DNA of 64,000 bases from positions 1,736,001 through 1,800,000 of the forward strand of contig JACONQ010000014.1 in assembly GCA_014281115.1 (NCBI GenBank), written 5' to 3'. A program made the translations under genes and the position numbers. Below the pieces are notes generated by a model. It saw nothing but the letters and a program-made list of their open reading frames with translations. It did not search any database and had not been told where the DNA came from. Shown here in pieces: positions 62,978-64,000 of this stretch; position 1 is the stretch's first letter; every line of letters begins with the position of its first letter. The DNA is from Laburnicola sp. R22_1. Taxonomy: Eukaryota; Ascomycota; Dothideomycetes; Pleosporales; Didymosphaeriaceae.

Positions 62978-63991
62978 TCAATCAACAACATCAGTCGCAT
63001 CTTCATCATCCGTATCCATCTCCACGGTCGACTCTTGATACGAGCCTTGGGAATCCGAATCAATGCCGCTACTGTAAATGACAAAAATATTGTCAATGCT
63101 GTTGCTACGGGTGCGCCTATGACGGGCTTGCGGTAGGTTCTTTTCGACGCGAGCGAGAGGTTGCACTAGCTTCGGAACATGCATATCGACTTTGGACTCT
63201 GGTCGTGAGACGCTCGCACATACTGTACTGGAAGTCTTTGTAGTAATTCTATGCGGGGGGTGAGCTGTTCGGGCCGTGGTTTTCGGTCTGGGCCTCCGCT
63301 GAATATTCGTTTTCGATATTCGTGGTCTCGCTAGGCTGGATCGTTGGATTGTCGGAGCTGGCGATGATGGAACATTGTTGTCCATCCAGAATTCAGGATC
63401 CTCAATATCAACCTTTATCATGATTTCCTCTCCATCGCCTGTCACCAGAACATCATGGGCGTTTGTGCGACGCTCATTGAAGGCAATCGCGTTAGCTTCT
63501 ATCGGCTTTGATACCGTTGGCCCTGGTTTCACCGGTTCTGCTCCTACTATCGCTGGTGTCCTACAACTAGGTGCTTGCGAAACATATCGGACTAACGATT
63601 CTCGCGCTTTCTCAAAGCGACCGTTCATGTCTAGGAGGAGATCGTGCAGGTCTTTGACGGGCAGACTAGGCGCCACAGCCATCAGCAAAGCTACCTTCGA
63701 GCGTGCTTTGAAATCCGTTATGTCCGCCAGGCTAAGATTCTGGGATGATGCATCTGCTACGCCCGGGGGAACGCTAATTGCGTTTGTGGTCGATGAGACG
63801 GGGAAGGTTGTGACTTGACTCCGACACTGTGGCTTTGACTGTGAACAATCTCTGGACAGAGCCGGCATAGGATCCTTGAGGTGCCTAAGTCTACCGGAGC
63901 TCTTGAGCGCACGCATAGTGGTCAGCCGAGAGTTTGAGGCATGCTCTTTGTCCCTGAACGAATCGTTAGCAGATTGCCTTTCAATCGACAT
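62978..63991 (-). CDS. Hypothetical protein with possible CUE/UBA-like segment, 337 aa
   Basis: A minus-strand frame from ATG 63991 (MSIERQSANDSF) to the stop at 62978 gives 337 residues. Residues about 90-138 hold an ordered, helical segment (DFKARSKVALLMAVAPSLPVK then DLHDLLLDMNGRFEKARESL) that resembles CUE/UBA folds, which bind ubiquitin and related proteins. The match is by pattern only. A second ordered stretch (DGEEIMIKVDIEDPEFWMD) follows. The rest is basic and low-complexity (RPRPKTTARTAHPP), ending acidic (MDTDDEDATDVVD). The frame is also open at the window edge upstream, so a further 5' exon beyond the window cannot be excluded. Confidence 0.6.
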   Translation of the reverse strand: MSIERQSANDSFRDKEHASNSRLTTMRALKSSGRLRHLKDPMPALSRDCSQSKPQCRSQVTTFPVSSTTNAISVPPGVADASSQNLSLADITDFKARSKVALLMAVAPSLPVKDLHDLLLDMNGRFEKARESLVRYVSQAPSCRTPAIVGAEPVKPGPTVSKPIEANAIAFNERRTNAHDVLVTGDGEEIMIKVDIEDPEFWMDNNVPSSPAPTIQRSSLARPRISKTNIQRRPRPKTTARTAHPPHRITTKTSSTVCASVSRPESKVDMHVPKLVQPLARVEKNLPQARHRRTRSNSIDNIFVIYSSGIDSDSQGSYQESTVEMDTDDEDATDVVD

Positions 63992-64000
63992 TTTCAACCT

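Overview
The window looks like nuclear DNA of a filamentous ascomycete, most likely a Dothideomycete of the Pleosporales type. The class is an inference. It rests on short GT-AG introns (43-91 nt, mostly 47-54) with CTAAC/CTAAT-type branch sites, Fot1/pogo and Tc1 DNA transposons with TA target duplications, and AT-rich blocks full of TAA/TAG with CpA/TpG depletion, the mark of repeat-induced point mutation (RIP).

Layout. (1) 1-13090 is a transposon island. AT-rich RIP-degraded blocks (one with a readable Ty3/gypsy integrase remnant) surround a nested structure at 4327-7989: a Tc1-like element carrying a 207-bp solo LTR and an inverted 2.1-kb Fot1/pogo-like element. A second pogo-like element (13092-14964) sits on the border with gene-rich DNA. 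(2) 15.4-31.1 kb holds an MFS sugar transporter and then four paralogous genes (18784-20679, 24030-25916, 27327-28700, 29239-31128) of a family I do not recognise; a fifth, distant member lies at 46073-47958. (3) 32-45 kb holds a five-exon gene with a premature stop in one splice form, a 181-aa unknown, a BAHD-type acyltransferase, and a large Ser/Thr-rich wall-mucin-like gene with tandem repeats and a probable 5' frame disruption. (4) 49.6-62.7 kb holds a run of small, mostly single-pass membrane proteins, several with a juxtamembrane D-[VIL]-E motif; a nearly intact pogo-like element (57182-58971) has inserted among them. The window ends with a minus-strand gene containing a possible CUE/UBA-like segment.

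How the parts relate. The transporter, the acyltransferase and the mucin-like protein do not form an obvious pathway. The two features that stand out as undescribed are the five-member paralogue family (a two-motif domain with about 131-134 residues between motifs, plus a second C-terminal block in two members) and the array of small membrane proteins. I saw no tRNA, rRNA or CRISPR features. All gene models come from reading frames and splice signals alone; exon ends are predictions.
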